Below are positions 24,892-32,934 of a stretch of DNA of 64,000 nucleotides, piece after piece. Positions within the stretch are counted from its first letter, which is position 1. Every line of letters begins with the position of its first letter. This DNA comes from an uncultured bacterium (lineage in GTDB: Bacteria; Oederibacteriota; PGYV01; Palsa-1178), in contig CALAOR010000088.1 of assembly GCA_937889595.1 (NCBI GenBank), positions 1 to 64,000 on the forward strand, given 5' to 3'. Both the position numbers and the translations under genes were made by a program. A model generated the notes under the pieces. That model saw only the letters and a list, made by a program, of their open reading frames with translations, was not told the origin of the DNA and did not search any database.

Positions 24892-24930
24892 AGCATATGA
24901 ACAAAGCATTTTTGATTATTGTGTTAATCT

Positions 24931-25461
24931 TTACTTTTTCTTTGGATTTTTTGAGAATAAATCATATATCATAAGCGCCCTTTTTACCGCGACGCATACT
25001 GCTTTGGAAGATATTGTCGCGCCTGATATCCCTTTTATATCCTCTCCAACTTTGCACGCATCAGTCAAGCTTTTATCTTTAAACTGATTTTTAAAATACC
25101 CTTCCTTGACTTTAACGCCTCTTTTTTCGACCATATCAATAAACCCGATATCCACGGCTTTTTTTGTCTCGGTATTTATCAGGATTGCCATGTAAATTAT
25201 GCCCCATTTTCCCATCTGCTCTTCAACAACAACAGCTTCTTTTCCGGTAACATAAATCTGGTATGTATCCCGGACCGGCTTATCGCTGTCAAGCACCTTC
25301 TGCACGCTTGCTATGTCAGCTGCGGTAAGACTGTAAACCTGCGGCTTCAAATCCGTAGCCGGCATCAATTCTTTTACGATCTTGTCCTGATTTTCGGCCC
25401 TGGTTGCCATAACAGCCGATACAAATAACACCGCCAAAACAATCATTAAGATTTTTTTCAT
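24931..25461 (-). CDS. Exported FMN-binding-domain protein (flavinylated), copy 1
   Basis: A 176-residue protein with a cleavable signal peptide (MKKILMIVLAVLFVSAVMATRA) and one FMN_bind domain. The flavinylation motif is DIKGISGATISS (about 145-156), in which the Thr would carry FMN attached by ApbE. KGVKVKEGYFKNQFKDKS matches the conserved region ahead of it. It is a periplasmic electron carrier. The ATG at 25461 follows AAGGAGAAGG; the longer ORF lacks a ribosome site. Close paralogues lie at 32935 and 33727. Confidence 0.9.
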   Translation of the reverse strand: MKKILMIVLAVLFVSAVMATRAENQDKIVKELMPATDLKPQVYSLTAADIASVQKVLDSDKPVRDTYQIYVTGKEAVVVEEQMGKWGIIYMAILINTETKKAVDIGFIDMVEKRGVKVKEGYFKNQFKDKSLTDACKVGEDIKGISGATISSKAVCVAVKRALMIYDLFSKNPKKK

Positions 25462-25668
25462 TTTCCTTCTCCTTATTATTTTTAGTACTTTCTGCAGCTC
25501 TGCAACTATATAACTCACCGCTCCCAATTAAAACCCCTTTTTTTGTTTTAAATCCGATTTTATCAGCCTGCCACCTCCTAAAATTATAATCATTAATAGC
25601 GCATGTTATTTCAACTTAAATCATTGAAAAACTTTCCTAAACAGATAATCCTGCCTTAATTGCAACTT

Positions 25669-25682
25669 GTGAATATTTTCAC
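25669..25682. promoter_or_regulatory. CRP/FNR-type box
   Basis: GTGAATATTTTCAC, a GTGA-N6-TCAC palindrome. It lies about 50 bp downstream of the -10 of the promoter at 25730-25758, so it either represses that promoter or serves a second one not recognised here. Confidence 0.55.
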
Positions 25683-25729
25683 TTATTAAGGCGTAAAAAA
25701 AACTGCTACTGCTACTTAAACTCGTTAAG

Positions 25730-25758
25730 ACTATACATATTGCTTTACTGTTTGTCAA
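25730..25758 (-). promoter_or_regulatory. sigma70 promoter of FMN-binding copy 1
   Basis: TTGACA (25758-25753), 17 nt, TATAGT (25735-25730). Immediately downstream is the inverted repeat CTTAA-CGAGT-TTAAG and then GTAGCAGTAGC, related in part to the operator family but not a clean match. The -35 word TTGACAAACAG is identical to that of the promoter at 24705. Confidence 0.65.
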
Positions 25759-25845
25759 GGTTTAATTTAAAATCGAGTGCCGGCCTGAAAATAAGTTTGC
25801 GGTTTTGATTTTACGCGCATATGGCGGCATAAGCAAACAGCCATT

Positions 25846-26613
25846 TTAAATTTTATTATTATGCTTTTTCCTTGTTTTCGTAACTGCGGGCAAGCGTGAT
25901 GTTCCTGTTTTTCCCTGCTTTTCCTTATAAACAAACCGGGAAAAGAATACGCTTATTTCAAATAATAAATAAGTCGACATAGCCATCATAAACTGTGAAA
26001 AAACATCCGGCGTAAATATCGCGCCCAAAACGAAAACCCCCACCAACACATATTTCCTGCTTTTTGCCAGGCCTTTTGGCGAAACTATGCCCATCTTTGC
26101 GAGAACCAGGATAACCAGCGGCAATTGAAAAATCAACCCGAACGCAAATATAAATATCATTAAAAAATCTATATATGAAGAGACCGATATCAAAGGCTGG
26201 ATATTTTGCGTGCCCATGCCTAAAAGGAATTTAACGCCCACAGGCAGCACAAAATAAAATGCAAAAGCCGCGCCTGCCAGGAACAGAACATAGGAAAATA
26301 TCATGGCAAAAGAAAGGTATACCTTCTCCATTTTAAACAAACCCGGATTGACAAACTTCCACACCTGATAAAGAATTACAGGCAGTGATATAAGCCCTCC
26401 GGCCAGCATTGAAATTTTTAAACGGGCAAAAAAAGCCTCGGCGGGCTTTATAAAAATCATCTTCCCGCCCGGGGCTGTCAGGATTCCCAGGATTTTATCA
26501 ATGAATAAATAAGCGATCAGGCTGCATAAAACAACGGCAATCAGAATGATAATTATTCTCGTCCTTAATTCTTTCAGGTGTTCCGTCAGGGTATATCTTT
26601 CTGAAGAACTCAT
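25846..26613 (-). CDS. tatC: Twin-arginine translocase subunit TatC
   Basis: A 255-residue six-helix membrane protein: cytoplasmic N-terminus LTEHLKELRTRIIIILIAVV (the TatC signature with conserved Glu and Arg), FIKPAEAFFARLKISMLAG, YQVWKFVNPGLFKMEK and a C-terminal KR-rich tail. It is the Tat receptor for RR signal peptides. The start overlaps the tatA stop by 4 bp (ATGA). It ends the molybdoenzyme operon, whose FeS and catalytic subunits both carry Tat signals. Confidence 0.96.
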   Translation of the reverse strand: MSSSERYTLTEHLKELRTRIIIILIAVVLCSLIAYLFIDKILGILTAPGGKMIFIKPAEAFFARLKISMLAGGLISLPVILYQVWKFVNPGLFKMEKVYLSFAMIFSYVLFLAGAAFAFYFVLPVGVKFLLGMGTQNIQPLISVSSYIDFLMIFIFAFGLIFQLPLVILVLAKMGIVSPKGLAKSRKYVLVGVFVLGAIFTPDVFSQFMMAMSTYLLFEISVFFSRFVYKEKQGKTGTSRLPAVTKTRKKHNNKI

Positions 26614-26834
26614 TTTTTTCCCTTTTTTCCTTTTTTAACCTTTATTTCTTTTTCATCATCTTCCGTTTCTTTTCCTATCTTTTTGATCTCCTGTTCGGTT
26701 TCCTTTAACCCGTCCTTGAAAGCATGGACGCTTTTACCTATGCCCTTTGCTATGTCAGGCAGCCTGTCCGCACCAAAAACAAGTAAAGCCAGGACAAGCA
26801 CTACCAGCAGTTCCGGTAATCCCAGACCAAACAT
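26610..26834 (-). CDS. tatA: Twin-arginine translocase subunit TatA/E (copy 1)
   Basis: A 74-residue TatA/B-type protein: short transmembrane helix MFGLGLPELLVVLVLALLVF, the FGADRLPDIAKGIG hinge, amphipathic helix and a Lys-rich tail. AAGGAGGTG precedes the ATG. Overlaps tatC. Confidence 0.93.
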   Translation of the reverse strand: MFGLGLPELLVVLVLALLVFGADRLPDIAKGIGKSVHAFKDGLKETEQEIKKIGKETEDDEKEIKVKKGKKGKK

Positions 26835-26855
26835 ATATACACCTCCTTGATTTTC

Positions 26856-27080
26856 TTAAAGAACCGATTTTTTTCTTTTTTTAACTTTTTTTTCTTTTTC
26901 CACGTCTTTGGTTTCTTTTCCCGTGCTTTTAATTTCCTGCTCGGTTTCATTTAACCCGTTCTTGAAAGCATGGACGCTTTTACCTATACCCTTTGCTATA
27001 TCAGGCAGCCTGTCCGCCCCAAAAACAAGTAAAGCCAGGGCAAGCACTACCAGCAGTTCCGGCAATTCCAGACCAAACAT
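26856..27080 (-). CDS. tatA: Twin-arginine translocase subunit TatA/E (copy 2)
   Basis: A 74-residue near-duplicate of the neighbouring TatA: the first 55 residues differ at only a handful of positions, and the upstream ribosome-site region (TATATATGTTTGG..., AAGGAGGT) is also duplicated. The tails diverge (KKRKKSVL here). A recent tandem duplication; one copy may be taking a TatB-like role, but neither shows the longer TatB tail. Confidence 0.93.
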   Translation of the reverse strand: MFGLELPELLVVLALALLVFGADRLPDIAKGIGKSVHAFKNGLNETEQEIKSTGKETKDVEKEKKVKKRKKSVL

Positions 27081-27154
27081 ATATATACCTCCTTGATTTT
27101 TAGGATTTAATTTTAATTCTTCATTCAGTCAGTATTGTACATAACAACCGGACA

Positions 27155-27811
27155 TTATTCAACTTCTTTCTCTTCAAATTCAATAAATCTCTCCGTCAAT
27201 CCTGCCATTTCCCTGTAAAACGGGCTTTTGGTTTCTTTTTTGACTGTTTCACAGAATTTCCGGACCCAATTAAACATATATTCATTTAAAAAACGTTTTT
27301 CGTATTCCGCGCAGCTTGACGCTGTTTTGTTATCCCCGGTTGCCAGTGCCGAGGTTTCTTTTTCAACCAGTTTTTTCATGAATTCAAACAAAACTCCGAT
27401 ATGATCCGGGAGCCCGTCCCAGTTGTCCTTGTAACTCAAGCCAACCGACTCTATAATTTTTTTTATTCCCGAGGTCGTTTCTCCCCAGAGTATTTTATCT
27501 TTATCCAGCCAGACTGAAGCGTACATCGAAATATGGACAGGGGGGATAATAAATAATCTGTTGTATTCCGCCGCCAATTGTCCGGACAGGACGTTTTCGC
27601 CGGTATTCAAAAATTTTTTATCGGGATTAAATCCCATTCCTTTAAGATTATTCAGCACTTCGGGTTTTTTAAATGATTTTATGGACTCAGCGCTTAATTC
27701 CTTCAAATAAATAATCGCTAAAAACCCGTAAATGCCGCTTCTAAGTTGCGCTGTTTTAATGGCGTCATTGCCGTATTTTTTAACTTTTTTCACTTCTTTC
27801 CGCCTGTCCAT
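27155..27811 (-). CDS. TorD/NarJ-family molybdoenzyme chaperone
   Basis: A 218-residue all-helical protein with the TorD/DmsD layout: RSGIYGFLAIIYL at the start, LAAEYNRLFIIPPVHISMYASVWLD (the Y-x-R-L-F motif), GLPDHIGVLFEFMKKLVEKE (the D-H-I/L-x-x-x-L-E-F signature), and a late WVRKFCETV. It binds the Tat leader and apo-form of the oxidoreductase encoded just upstream, in the cytoplasm. The ATG at 27811 has a weak ribosome site; a GTG eight codons downstream behind GGCGGAAAG is an alternative. Confidence 0.9.
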   Translation of the reverse strand: MDRRKEVKKVKKYGNDAIKTAQLRSGIYGFLAIIYLKELSAESIKSFKKPEVLNNLKGMGFNPDKKFLNTGENVLSGQLAAEYNRLFIIPPVHISMYASVWLDKDKILWGETTSGIKKIIESVGLSYKDNWDGLPDHIGVLFEFMKKLVEKETSALATGDNKTASSCAEYEKRFLNEYMFNWVRKFCETVKKETKSPFYREMAGLTERFIEFEEKEVE

Positions 27812-27846
27812 AACTTCAAAAACTTACTTTTAGAAAGATTAACCGG

Positions 27847-30312
27847 CTAAGCCTTGGTTACGGTTACTACAGTATCCATAGAACGCTGCTGGCCCGCGAT
27901 AGGGTCGGGTGAATTGGGTACAACCCAGTTGGGATGAACGCCGGTTTCTTTCCACCATTTTGTATTGCTGTCGACATCGGCGACAAATACGGTGGATTTT
28001 TTACCCGACGCGAATTCACCGTATGCCCAGTGCCCGACGTATTGTGAAACCGCGACTATCCCCGGTACGACTCCGTTTGTCACCTTGGCTGTGGTAAGTA
28101 TTTCATCCACCCCGGACTTTATTTTTATCTTTTGCCCGGTCTTTATGCCAAGATCGCCGGCGGTTACCGGGTTGATCCATGCCGGATTATCATGATATAT
28201 CTCGCTTAACCACTTGCAGTTCTGTATTTCCGGGGTAGCCTGCACATTTACTTTATAAGTTGTGAGCACAAGCTCCTTGTCTTTCATTTTTTTATGCTCA
28301 GGTATCGGCATGTAGGAAGGCATGGGCTCAAAATTTCTCGCTTTTAACAGCCCCGAATAGATCTCAAATTTACCGGATTTGTTCACCCTGTCCGGCGCGA
28401 ATCCTCTATAAACTAAACCGCCTATTTTCTGCCCTTTATAGCCTTTATAGGCATTTTTTGTGTCCGTGTAACCCGAAGCTGCGGCCTCCTCGGCTGTTTT
28501 CGCGTCTGATTTTTTCCAGTCCCAGTACACGCCTGTGCCGGCGTCATAAATAACCGTTTCACCGCCGTAATTCGCCTGCTTTGCGTAACCTTTATACAAC
28601 GGCTTTGCCGACGGATCCGCGTATATGCCGTGTTCCTTCAAATATTCAAACGAAACTTTGGTCATTGCGCAGGACTGTTTTATAAAATCAAGGGTCGAAT
28701 CGTACCCGAGATTGATACCGAGCCTTTTTGACAGTTCAATTGTTACATCCTGGAACTGCCTTGCCTCCCCGAGCGGTTTGATTATAGGCTGACGCAGTGA
28801 AAATTCCGGTATCATTGCATAAGACATAGTATCCTCTAAAGACCATCTTTCAAGGTACGTAACGTCAGGGAGGATCAGATCGGCAAGCACGGCTGTCTCT
28901 GTCATGGCAAAATCAACCGCCACAAGATATGGAATGAGCTTCTCATCCTTTAGAATTTCAATATTTTCCGCGCATTCCCCGTTCACATACGCAGGGTTAT
29001 AAAGGTATGTCATGTAAATCGCAGGCCTTCCGGCTTTTCCGCTCTTGATCATTTTTAAGACCTGATTATTGACGTTATGCGTCGGAAAGGCCGCGGTTCC
29101 CTTGAACCCGTCAAGAATATCCAGCTGTTTTACGCGGCCGTTTATCTCCGGGAATTTCCATTCAGGCATTACGGCGTGGTTTGTACCGCCCTTTACATCT
29201 ATGTTGCCGCAGATAGCATCTAGGGTCTTTATAGCCCTCTCATTTTGCACTCCGTTGTAATGCGCGACAGCGCCCCTGTAGGACACGATGGTCCCGGGTT
29301 TTGCCTTCGCGAACGCGATCGCAAGTTCTTTGATCTTATTCGCAGGCACGCCGCTTATTTGTTCCGCCCATTTTGGGGTATATTGCGACATGTGTTTTTT
29401 CAGCTGTTCCAGGGTAACATTTGTCCACGTTTTGATAAATCCGTCATCCTGAAGATTATTATCCAGGATAACATTGCACATCGCGAGCGCTATTGCCCCG
29501 TCTGTTCCCGGCTTGACCGGTATCCACTCTGTGGACCTTGCGGCGGTATTTGACAGCCTGACGTCAAAGGTGTACAGCTTAACCCCTCTTGACATCGCCT
29601 CCACTGTCCTTTGCGCGAGCTGGATGTGGGAAGTATGGTCCTCAAAAAAATTACTGCCAAAATTCAGTATCATATTCGTATTTTCTGTGTCATTCACATC
29701 GTAATATTTACCCCAGGTAAGTTCCTGCGCCGTCCATTTACCGCTTTCTCCGGTCGATGTGTTGTTCCCCACCGTTCCTGTGCCGTAACCCGTAAGGAAA
29801 TTATTTATTATCTTCTCGTCCGAACCATCAACTCTCCCGTGATGAAGCATGAACTTCTCGGGCGTGCCCGCGTCTTTCAGTTTCTTAAGCGCGGCTGTCA
29901 GCTCATTTAAGGCCTCGTCCCATGTTATCCTTTTATACTGGCCGTCTCCGCGCTTGCCGATCCTCTTTAAAGGGTAAAGCAGCCTGTCGGGATTATAAAC
30001 CTGGTTCACTCCCGACTGTCCCTTTGAGCAGATTTTCCCGCGGTTCCTGTTTGACTCGACATTTCCTTCTATTTTCACAAGGCGTTCGCCTTCAGTGTAG
30101 CACGTTAAAGCGTCCCGTGACGGGCACTGCCAGCAGGTGGAAGGAATTGACTTGCGTTTATCCTGGGTAATAGGGGAATAATCCTTCCCGCCCAAACCTA
30201 ATTTCACCTCGTCATCAAGCGCGAAAAGCTTGTCCGCCCTGCCTATTCCCGCCAGAAAAGCTATTCCCGCAGCACCAAGCTTAACAAAACTCCTGCGATT
30301 TAATTTAGCCAT
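27847..30312 (-). CDS. Tat-exported molybdopterin oxidoreductase, catalytic subunit (DMSO reductase family)
   Basis: An 821-residue periplasmic enzyme. Tat signal NRRSFVKLGAAGIAFLAG (residues 5-22); Fe-S segment CWQCPSRDALTC with C60, C63, C71 and then C95 in GKICSKGQSGV; Mo-bisMGD domains (YNPDRLLYPLKRIGKRG, WDEALNEL); late cofactor-binding domain (NPAWINPVTAGDLGIKTGQKIKI). It resembles the PsrA/PhsA/complex-iron-sulfur-molybdoenzyme group. The segment where a Cys, Ser or Asp ligand for Mo is expected reads GNNTSTGESGKW (about 182-192), with no Cys, so the substrate (sulfur oxyanion, nitrogen oxide, other) cannot be called. AGGAGG precedes the ATG. Confidence 0.93.
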   Translation of the reverse strand: MAKLNRRSFVKLGAAGIAFLAGIGRADKLFALDDEVKLGLGGKDYSPITQDKRKSIPSTCWQCPSRDALTCYTEGERLVKIEGNVESNRNRGKICSKGQSGVNQVYNPDRLLYPLKRIGKRGDGQYKRITWDEALNELTAALKKLKDAGTPEKFMLHHGRVDGSDEKIINNFLTGYGTGTVGNNTSTGESGKWTAQELTWGKYYDVNDTENTNMILNFGSNFFEDHTSHIQLAQRTVEAMSRGVKLYTFDVRLSNTAARSTEWIPVKPGTDGAIALAMCNVILDNNLQDDGFIKTWTNVTLEQLKKHMSQYTPKWAEQISGVPANKIKELAIAFAKAKPGTIVSYRGAVAHYNGVQNERAIKTLDAICGNIDVKGGTNHAVMPEWKFPEINGRVKQLDILDGFKGTAAFPTHNVNNQVLKMIKSGKAGRPAIYMTYLYNPAYVNGECAENIEILKDEKLIPYLVAVDFAMTETAVLADLILPDVTYLERWSLEDTMSYAMIPEFSLRQPIIKPLGEARQFQDVTIELSKRLGINLGYDSTLDFIKQSCAMTKVSFEYLKEHGIYADPSAKPLYKGYAKQANYGGETVIYDAGTGVYWDWKKSDAKTAEEAAASGYTDTKNAYKGYKGQKIGGLVYRGFAPDRVNKSGKFEIYSGLLKARNFEPMPSYMPIPEHKKMKDKELVLTTYKVNVQATPEIQNCKWLSEIYHDNPAWINPVTAGDLGIKTGQKIKIKSGVDEILTTAKVTNGVVPGIVAVSQYVGHWAYGEFASGKKSTVFVADVDSNTKWWKETGVHPNWVVPNSPDPIAGQQRSMDTVVTVTKA

Positions 30313-30360
30313 TTAAGAATCGACCTCCTGTTTATATTCCATAATTAGATATTCTTACAC

Positions 30361-30468
30361 CTATTTTTTAACAACCCACCATATGGTCAAAGCACAAATG
30401 ACTGTAAGAATTACCGCGCACGCGATAATTGTAATACCGCCCGTTCCCGATGTGTAAAAGAAATTCAT
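30361..30468 (-). CDS. Small single-helix membrane protein in the molybdoenzyme operon (35 aa)
   Basis: An ORF of 35 residues with ATG at 30468, behind GGAAG. It has a short Gly/Ser head (MNFFYTSGTGG), one transmembrane helix (ITIIACAVILTVICALTIWW) and a VVKK end, i.e. tail inside. It lies between nrfD (stop 30499) and the catalytic gene (start 30312), with short gaps and in the same direction. Such mini-subunits stabilise other respiratory complexes (CydX, KdpF); whether this one does is inference. Too short for usual gene callers. Confidence 0.6.
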   Translation of the reverse strand: MNFFYTSGTGGITIIACAVILTVICALTIWWVVKK

Positions 30469-30498
30469 TTTTTCTTCCGCCTTTCACTAATGTTTTTT

Positions 30499-31833
30499 CT
30501 ATTCCTCGTCATGCAAATATGATTTGATTTTTTCCATTGCCGTCGGCACAGCTTCCCTTGCTTCCCTTAACTCAAGGATTGAAATGACCGGGAATAATTT
30601 CACAAAGATAAAGTAGCATAATATAAACCCCGCCAAAAGAGCGGTCGTTATAAATATCTCCGAAAATGAGACGTGATAAATACCGCCTTTGTGCCCTTCC
30701 GATAACGGCTGCGTCAAGGCAGGCACGATGATAAGGAACCTTTCAAGCCAGACCGCGATCGTGATAAATACTGCCGCGATAACGGTCCTTGCGATCGGGT
30801 TGATCTTTTTTATGATAAGCACCACAAAGGAAGCCGCAACGCAGAATATCATGCCCCAGAACGGGATTGCAAAATCCCCGTATAGTTTTGAGGTAATAAC
30901 GTACATTTCGTCCAGATGCCCCGCGAAAGCGGATGTGAGAAACTCCGCAAAGGTGAAATAAAGCCACAAAGCCGACATGATGGCAAGCAGTTTTCCCAGA
31001 TTGGAAAAATGCGCCGGCTTCAGGTAATTTTCCAGCTTAAATACTTTCCTCAATACGGCCAGCGCCACTGAAATAACGGCTAATCCCGAAAAAAGCGCGG
31101 TAACAACAAAATACGGCCCTAAGATCGTGGAATGCCAGCCCGGCCTGATCGTCACCCCGAAAATAAACGCCGTTACAGTGTGCACCATTATGGCCACCGG
31201 CATTATCAGGACAACTATGATACTGACTGCTTTTTTATATTTTCTTTTTTGTTCAGCCGTGTCTTCCCATCCCAGCGCCAAAATTTTATATAATATGCCC
31301 CGCCAGCTTTTTGCCGGGAACACATCCCTCATTATGGCAAGGTCCGGTATCATGGATAGATAAAGATAAAACGCGCTGCTGATCAAATACATGGTAACAA
31401 TAAAAATATCCCATATCATAGGCGACCCGGCAGGGCCGAAAAGAAATAAATTCAAAAACCTCTCGGGATGTCCTATGTCAACAAGAATTGATATCATGGC
31501 AAAGATCAGAGCAAAAACCGTAACAGCTTCAGCCGCCCGCGTAATGGGCCTGCGCCATTCGGCATGCGTAATATGCAGCACGGCTGAGATAAGAGTCCCG
31601 GCAAGGCTGATGCCGATAAAAAAAACAAAATTAGTTATATAAACGCCCCAGGCGACTGAATTGCTCATGCCCGTGACGTCCAATCCCTTCATTACCTGGT
31701 TGATCCAGACAATAAGCCCGAAAAATGCGATCGCAGCCAGAACCGCAACTGCGGCATAATAACGCGGCCCGGTAACAGTCAATACCCGCACAACATCCTT
31801 GACTAATTTATCATTATTATTGGGCACAGCCAT
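30499..31833 (-). CDS. NrfD/PsrC-family quinol-interacting membrane subunit
   Basis: A 444-residue protein with about ten transmembrane helices. Conserved features are SVAWGVYITNFVFFIGISLAGTL (NrfD helix), GHPERFLNLFLFG, and ALWLYFTFAEFLTSAF. The longer ten-helix form is like that of alternative complex III and DsrP/HmeB-type proteins, which exchange electrons between menaquinol and an Fe-S subunit. Second gene of the operon, 78 bp after the ferredoxin gene, good AGGAGG. Confidence 0.93.
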   Translation of the reverse strand: MAVPNNNDKLVKDVVRVLTVTGPRYYAAVAVLAAIAFFGLIVWINQVMKGLDVTGMSNSVAWGVYITNFVFFIGISLAGTLISAVLHITHAEWRRPITRAAEAVTVFALIFAMISILVDIGHPERFLNLFLFGPAGSPMIWDIFIVTMYLISSAFYLYLSMIPDLAIMRDVFPAKSWRGILYKILALGWEDTAEQKRKYKKAVSIIVVLIMPVAIMVHTVTAFIFGVTIRPGWHSTILGPYFVVTALFSGLAVISVALAVLRKVFKLENYLKPAHFSNLGKLLAIMSALWLYFTFAEFLTSAFAGHLDEMYVITSKLYGDFAIPFWGMIFCVAASFVVLIIKKINPIARTVIAAVFITIAVWLERFLIIVPALTQPLSEGHKGGIYHVSFSEIFITTALLAGFILCYFIFVKLFPVISILELREAREAVPTAMEKIKSYLHDEE

Positions 31834-31911
31834 GTCAAACCTCCTGAAATTTATATCCGGCTCCGGTGCTTACCCGGATCCGCAAAACCGTTAAATCAAA
31901 ACCCGGAAGTT

Positions 31912-32700
31912 TTAAATCTCCGTGGGAGTCTGCCTTGTTCCGACTTCAATCGCTTTTTCAGCCGTATCCCAGTCAAGCCCGATATAATAAACATGCGGGT
32001 CAGTTCCCAAGTCCGGCAGCAGGCGCTGTGTCGGGTTCTCATCGATGAGTTTATATACTTCGCTGTTCTTATCTTTTATGTTGCCTATTATCCTTGCTTT
32101 TGCGGGGCAGGTATTCACGCATGACGGCACCATGCCATTTTCAAGGCGGTGAAAACAAAAATCACATTTGTCGGCCACTCCGTACCTTCTTGCCGGATAA
32201 TCCTCTTTGCCTTTGTCGTAACCCCTGCGCCATCCGAAAGAACGCATCCCGAACGGGCACGCGTTCACGCAGTACCGGCAGCCGATGCAGATGCTTTTAT
32301 CGATCTCGACTATTCCGTCAGGACGCTTGTATGTGGCCGTTGTCGGGCAGACCCTCACGCAGGCGGGGTTCTCGCACTGGTTGCAAAGGCGCGGTAAAAA
32401 ATCCCTTTCAGCTAACGGATATTGCCCTTTTTCCACCTGGACCACCCAGGACCTGAAATTCCCAATTTGCACATTGTTCCCGCTTTTGCACGCAGCGGAA
32501 CAGGAATGGCACCCATAGCACTTTCTCAGGTCAATAACCATTGCCCAGCGTGTTGGGGAAGCTTCGGGTTCTTCCGCAAAAACTTTTTCCGTAATTGCGG
32601 CAGCGGTTACTGCAACCGCACCCAGGCCGGCGAGTTTTATAATATCCCTCCGCCCGTATTTTTTTTCATCTTTTTCCTTTTTAACGTCAGGCGTTTTCAT
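31912..32700 (-). CDS. Tat-exported four-cluster ferredoxin subunit (PsrB/DmsB-like)
   Basis: A 262-residue electron-transfer protein. Tat signal GRRDIIKLAGLGAVAVTAAA (about 16-35), then 16 Cys in four groups: CYGCHSCSAAC, CNQCENPACVRVCP, CIGCRYCVNACP and CDFC...CVNTCP, for four [4Fe-4S] clusters. It passes electrons between NrfD and the molybdenum subunit on the outside of the membrane. First gene of the operon. The catalytic subunit has its own Tat signal as well, which is unusual since partners often travel together. Confidence 0.95.
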   Translation of the reverse strand: MKTPDVKKEKDEKKYGRRDIIKLAGLGAVAVTAAAITEKVFAEEPEASPTRWAMVIDLRKCYGCHSCSAACKSGNNVQIGNFRSWVVQVEKGQYPLAERDFLPRLCNQCENPACVRVCPTTATYKRPDGIVEIDKSICIGCRYCVNACPFGMRSFGWRRGYDKGKEDYPARRYGVADKCDFCFHRLENGMVPSCVNTCPAKARIIGNIKDKNSEVYKLIDENPTQRLLPDLGTDPHVYYIGLDWDTAEKAIEVGTRQTPTEI

Positions 32701-32721
32701 TGAAAATTAACCTCCTAATTG

Positions 32722-32737
32722 CTACCGATTAAGTAGC
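32722..32737. promoter_or_regulatory. CTAC/GTAG operator in the leader of the molybdoenzyme operon (site C)
   Basis: GCTACCGATTAAGTAGC on the plus strand (32721-32737), an inverted repeat GCTAC-N7-GTAGC, followed by ATTATC. It sits in the 5' leader about 40 nt after the predicted TSS and just before the ribosome site, unlike the other copies, which abut a -10 box. Confidence 0.6.
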
Positions 32738-32775
32738 ATTATCTGAGAAAAAAATTTTCCACCGTAGTGTTTCGA

Positions 32776-32833
32776 ATTATAGCCACGAATTATTCGTTTG
32801 TCAAGTGATTATTTTCACAGTGATTATTTTCAC
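32776..32833 (-). promoter_or_regulatory. Tandem CRP/FNR boxes and promoter of the molybdoenzyme operon
   Basis: Two identical GTGATTATTTTCAC palindromes (32805-32818 and 32820-32833), one base apart. The near one abuts TTGACA (32804-32799); TATAAT is 17 nt further (32781-32776). The box centre near -42 fits class II activation by a CRP/FNR-family protein, expected under anoxia or with an electron acceptor. Confidence 0.8.
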
Positions 32834-32934
32834 TTAATTACCGTGTCTTATCACAGGTCTTTTAACCTCATTATCCACGCCTTAAACACAGGCAAACAAC
32901 ACAAAAACCACATCAATTAATTTATTTACAACTT

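Larger units (their letters stand above)
24578..24930. other. Intergenic region between the flavinylation operon and the FMN-binding gene
   Basis: Holds the promoter and CRP/FNR box of the NusG-II/Gx/apbE operon (24682-24724) and the hairpin terminator of the upstream FMN-binding gene (24862-24891). The stretch between them shows nothing else. Confidence 0.6.
25462..25845. other. Regulatory gap upstream of FMN-binding copy 1
   Basis: A 384-bp region between tatC and the FMN-binding gene, with one sigma70 promoter (25730-25758) and one CRP/FNR-type box (25669-25682). No ORF or stable hairpin was found in the rest. Confidence 0.5.

Noticed and set aside
32738-32743. GATAAT next to operator site C as a second promoter
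   Set aside because: No -35-like sequence at 16-18 bp; the promoter at 32776-32804 is far better.
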